A stretch of 64,000 nucleotides of DNA from Effrenium voratum. Lineage: Eukaryota > Sar > Dinophyceae > Suessiales > Symbiodiniaceae. The notes under the pieces were generated by a model, which saw nothing but the letters and a program-made list of their open reading frames with translations, was not told the DNA's origin and did no database searches. Every line of letters begins with the position of its first letter. Within the stretch, counting starts at the first letter, position 1. Of the stretch, positions 61,741 to 64,000 are shown piece after piece. The stretch spans positions 854,174 to 918,173 of the forward strand of contig CAUJNA010002124.1 in assembly GCA_963377175.1 (NCBI GenBank), written 5' to 3'. The position numbers and the translations under genes are program-made.

Positions 61741-62552
61741 GCCATCGGCAAGAAGGTGCTTCACATGGGATGATCATTGGTTGGACAACCACTGAAAAGA
61801 TGAGATTCCCACTAAATTGGAACAAACTACAAATTCATTGTGAATTTGGGGGCCAGGAATACTGATCAACCCCCATCTGACAAGTGAGTGTGTCCCTTAT
61901 CAACACTTACGAGTTTCTCAACATTGTAGATGTCTATTTCGAGAGGGCTCAAGCTCATGGGTCGCGTGTTTTCGTCTCGCAGGCTTCGCGGCCGGCCTCC
62001 AAGCGGCTGCCCCAGTTGTTTGAACTTGGCGCATCGTTGCCTCCCGGTGTTCTGTGGAGGCAATCCCGGGGCCATCCGGAAACTGGGCAAAGGCATTGCT
62101 TTTTTTGTTGTTGTATTTTTGGGTACATGTCCGGTAGTCCGAACCGATGACTGTTGCCTTGCCTTCTTATGCACTGCCAGGCTGGCCTCTGCATCTCTGC
62201 CATCCTTGCCGTCCTTACCGGCACTGGAGGCGTATTGTGCGTACCACTGCGGACACCATGAACTTCTGTATGCACGCGATGGGAAGGCTGCGCTTCTGGA
62301 AAGCTGTGGCGGTTCGCTCCAGCATCAGCTGTTGAAGCACACACACACACACATGCGTGGCCCAGCCAGTGTTGCCAGTCGTTCCCTTTAATGTACTCTG
62401 CTACATGATTTTCTTAAATAGCAGAGGTAGCTAGGACCCGCAGAGTGCGAGTGGCACACAGGGGGGCTTCCAGGTTTGCATTGAGTGTTCATCCCTCAGT
62501 TGCGTGCCACCTTGAATGCCAGGCAGTGGGCCGTTCACGTCCTTGCTCGGAG

Positions 62553-62675
62553 ACTCTTGCAAATCTGCTTGACAGCGTCGGCCAGGCGGACAGTGCCATG
62601 AAGGCCCGGGTCGAGGCGTCCCTCAGACGCCTCAACTGCGGCTGGATGTCCACGTACTCGAGCATGTGTCCGGAG
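62553..62675 (+). CDS. Candidate exon, strand ambiguous
   Basis: On the plus strand, acceptor CGGAG|ACT leads to TLANLLDSVGQADSAMKARV then EASLRRLNCGWMSTYSSM, ending at GAG|GCCTGG, a typical GC donor here. On the minus strand the same DNA reads GHMLEYVDIQPQLRRLRDAS then TRAFMALSAWPT, also with good bias. The plus reading is preferred because its donor fits the local pattern and all firm genes are on that strand. Confidence 0.35.
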
Positions 62676-63471
62676 GCCTGGAGCCAACTTGCTTCGCCAC
62701 TACATAGCACGAAGCAACTCCTGGGGGGTTTGCTAAGGTAGAGAGAATTCGACATGAGCCTATGCACACATTCGTATGCCACACAGCTGAATTTTGCTGG
62801 CTGACACTGGAGAATATCGGGCCCGAAACCCGGCTTTCTCACTGCACAACTTTCCAAGGTGCCGATATCTACAAGCCCACGCGGATTGAGGCACCCGCAT
62901 GTTCGTGAGTGCATTATGTCGGCCAAAACCGAGGTTGCACAGGTCTCTCTGAACAGGGCTTTGTGCTGACGCGGACGCTTGCATGCCCTAAGATCAGGCA
63001 CCGCTTCTGGTTGCAGGGAAATTGAAGGAGACCAATCCCTTGTGTTGGTCCCACATTCATGTTGGACACGTCCACATGTCGGCATAGGGTTTGCCCAGGA
63101 GCCAAGGACAGACGCGCAGTTGCATCTCGGCAAAGTCACCGGACTCTGAGACCAGGAAGGGGATGACGGGTGGACTGGGGAGGAGAACGATGTTTCTATT
63201 CATGCGGATGGTGTTCGGTGCAGGATTGCGACACGCATACAATGAGCCGAGGCTTGCAATCACTGCCACCCGAATCGTAAACTGAGACTTGTAAAGGCCA
63301 ATAACTCTCAAGCAGCAAAAGCATTTGAAGAGATCACAAGCATTGAGTCCCTCAGCAAGCCATGACCTAGGGTATTTGAAGGTTAACAAGGGACATTTAA
63401 GCCATGAAAGAGACGGCCGCTCTTGTGATTCCCCCAGCTTAAATGTTTGAGCTTCCTTAAATCCCTGATTC

Positions 63472-63489
63472 TGTTTTTTTTCTTTTCAG
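63472..63489 (+). promoter_or_regulatory. Putative trans-splice (or splice) acceptor
   Basis: TTTTTTTTCTTTTCAG is the best polypyrimidine-AG signal in the window. It lies 25 bases before an ATG that opens the coding frame at 63514. In dinoflagellates most mRNAs receive a spliced leader at such acceptors, so this may mark the 5' end of a gene. A second weaker acceptor (TTTGTTTTAG, 63532) lies closer to the biased coding region. Confidence 0.4.
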
Positions 63490-63513
63490 TAGCTGTATTT
63501 TTGTTTATTGTTT

Positions 63514-63648
63514 ATGCTATACTTTGTTTTAGTCATGACCTTTGAGTCGATGCACCGAGCGGCTCGAGCTCTGAGGATTCCGAAGCCCCTCTCTTCGGAG
63601 TACAGGCGCTGGCAGGGTCACCCGTTCCCCAAAAGCTCCGCTGTCAGG
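63514..63648 (+). CDS. Candidate first exon, unknown protein
   Basis: From ATG 63514 (or ATG 63535) the frame reads MTFESMHRAARALRIPKPLS then SEYRRWQGHPFPKSSAVR, rich in Arg and Lys, and reaches a GC donor at AGG|GCTGCG. The frame stays open to 63730 with less bias. A basic N-terminus after a strong acceptor fits a gene start. The rest of the gene would lie past the window edge. No family recognised. Confidence 0.4.
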
Positions 63649-64000
63649 GCTGCGTCTTTTTCCCAGATTGCTGAAAGCCATAGGGTTCTAACTTCAAGTA
63701 AAGAAGGGGTAGAATCGTGGGGTTGGTTCTAAAGGGAGACCAAAAGTTTAAAAGGCAACCTATGTCATGTTGGGGGTCCTCTATCATTAGAAACATTTAC
63801 ATACGCGCACACGCGACGCACACAGCCATCCGGGATTGCCGATCAGCCATCTCCCAAATGGTTGCTTGTTGATTGTGGAAAGGATGGGTAGGGCCCTGTA
63901 TTTGCGTTTGCGGCGTATAGATGTGTATTTCTTCGCCAATCTTCGCACATTTTAATGCAGATCATTGGTGCTGCAAGCTGGCCGGGTATACGTGGCTGTT

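Overview
The window looks like nuclear DNA of a dinoflagellate. Coding sequence is cut into many short exons (about 35-180 bases) with strongly GC-rich third codon positions, lying in introns full of simple repeats. Where a protein family fixes the splice boundaries, introns begin with GC rather than GT and end AG, usually followed by G. All recognisable coding sequence lies on the plus strand, except one doubtful ORF on the minus strand. No TATA boxes, rRNA genes, intact tRNA genes or CRISPR arrays were seen. Species cannot be fixed from the sequence; a Symbiodinium-like alga is an inference.

Two genes are identified with confidence. At 24228-33955 a 15-exon gene encodes the beta subunit of mitochondrial succinyl-CoA ligase (TCA cycle), readable from just before the mature N-terminus to its stop. 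At 40365-41862 a two-exon gene encodes an RNA-binding protein with a WW domain, a Gly-Asp-Arg repeat linker and a C-terminal RRM of the CELF/Bruno type.

The rest of the coding signal is orphan. A chain of exons from 5459 (start codon plus signal-peptide-like N-terminus) runs to about 11485. A second chain of eleven phase-compatible exons runs from 13228 to 20898 and may be the same gene. Smaller exon groups lie at 1237, 4766, 22450, 23085, 36792, 37532-37875, 39498, 44026-45880 (with a stop), 47697, 48617-49616, 61677, 62553 and 63514. None of these proteins was recognised.

Repeats fill the remainder: five tandem families packed into 2.57-4.22 kb; a 0.97-kb array of 21-base units inside an intron (16.2-17.2 kb); alternating purine-pyrimidine and CT-rich tracts at 37.3, 43 and 45.2 kb; a GCAA tract at 48.4-48.6 kb; and a 10.3-kb array of about 22 copies of a roughly 470-base unit (49.86-60.12 kb), most copies carrying a long minus-strand ORF.
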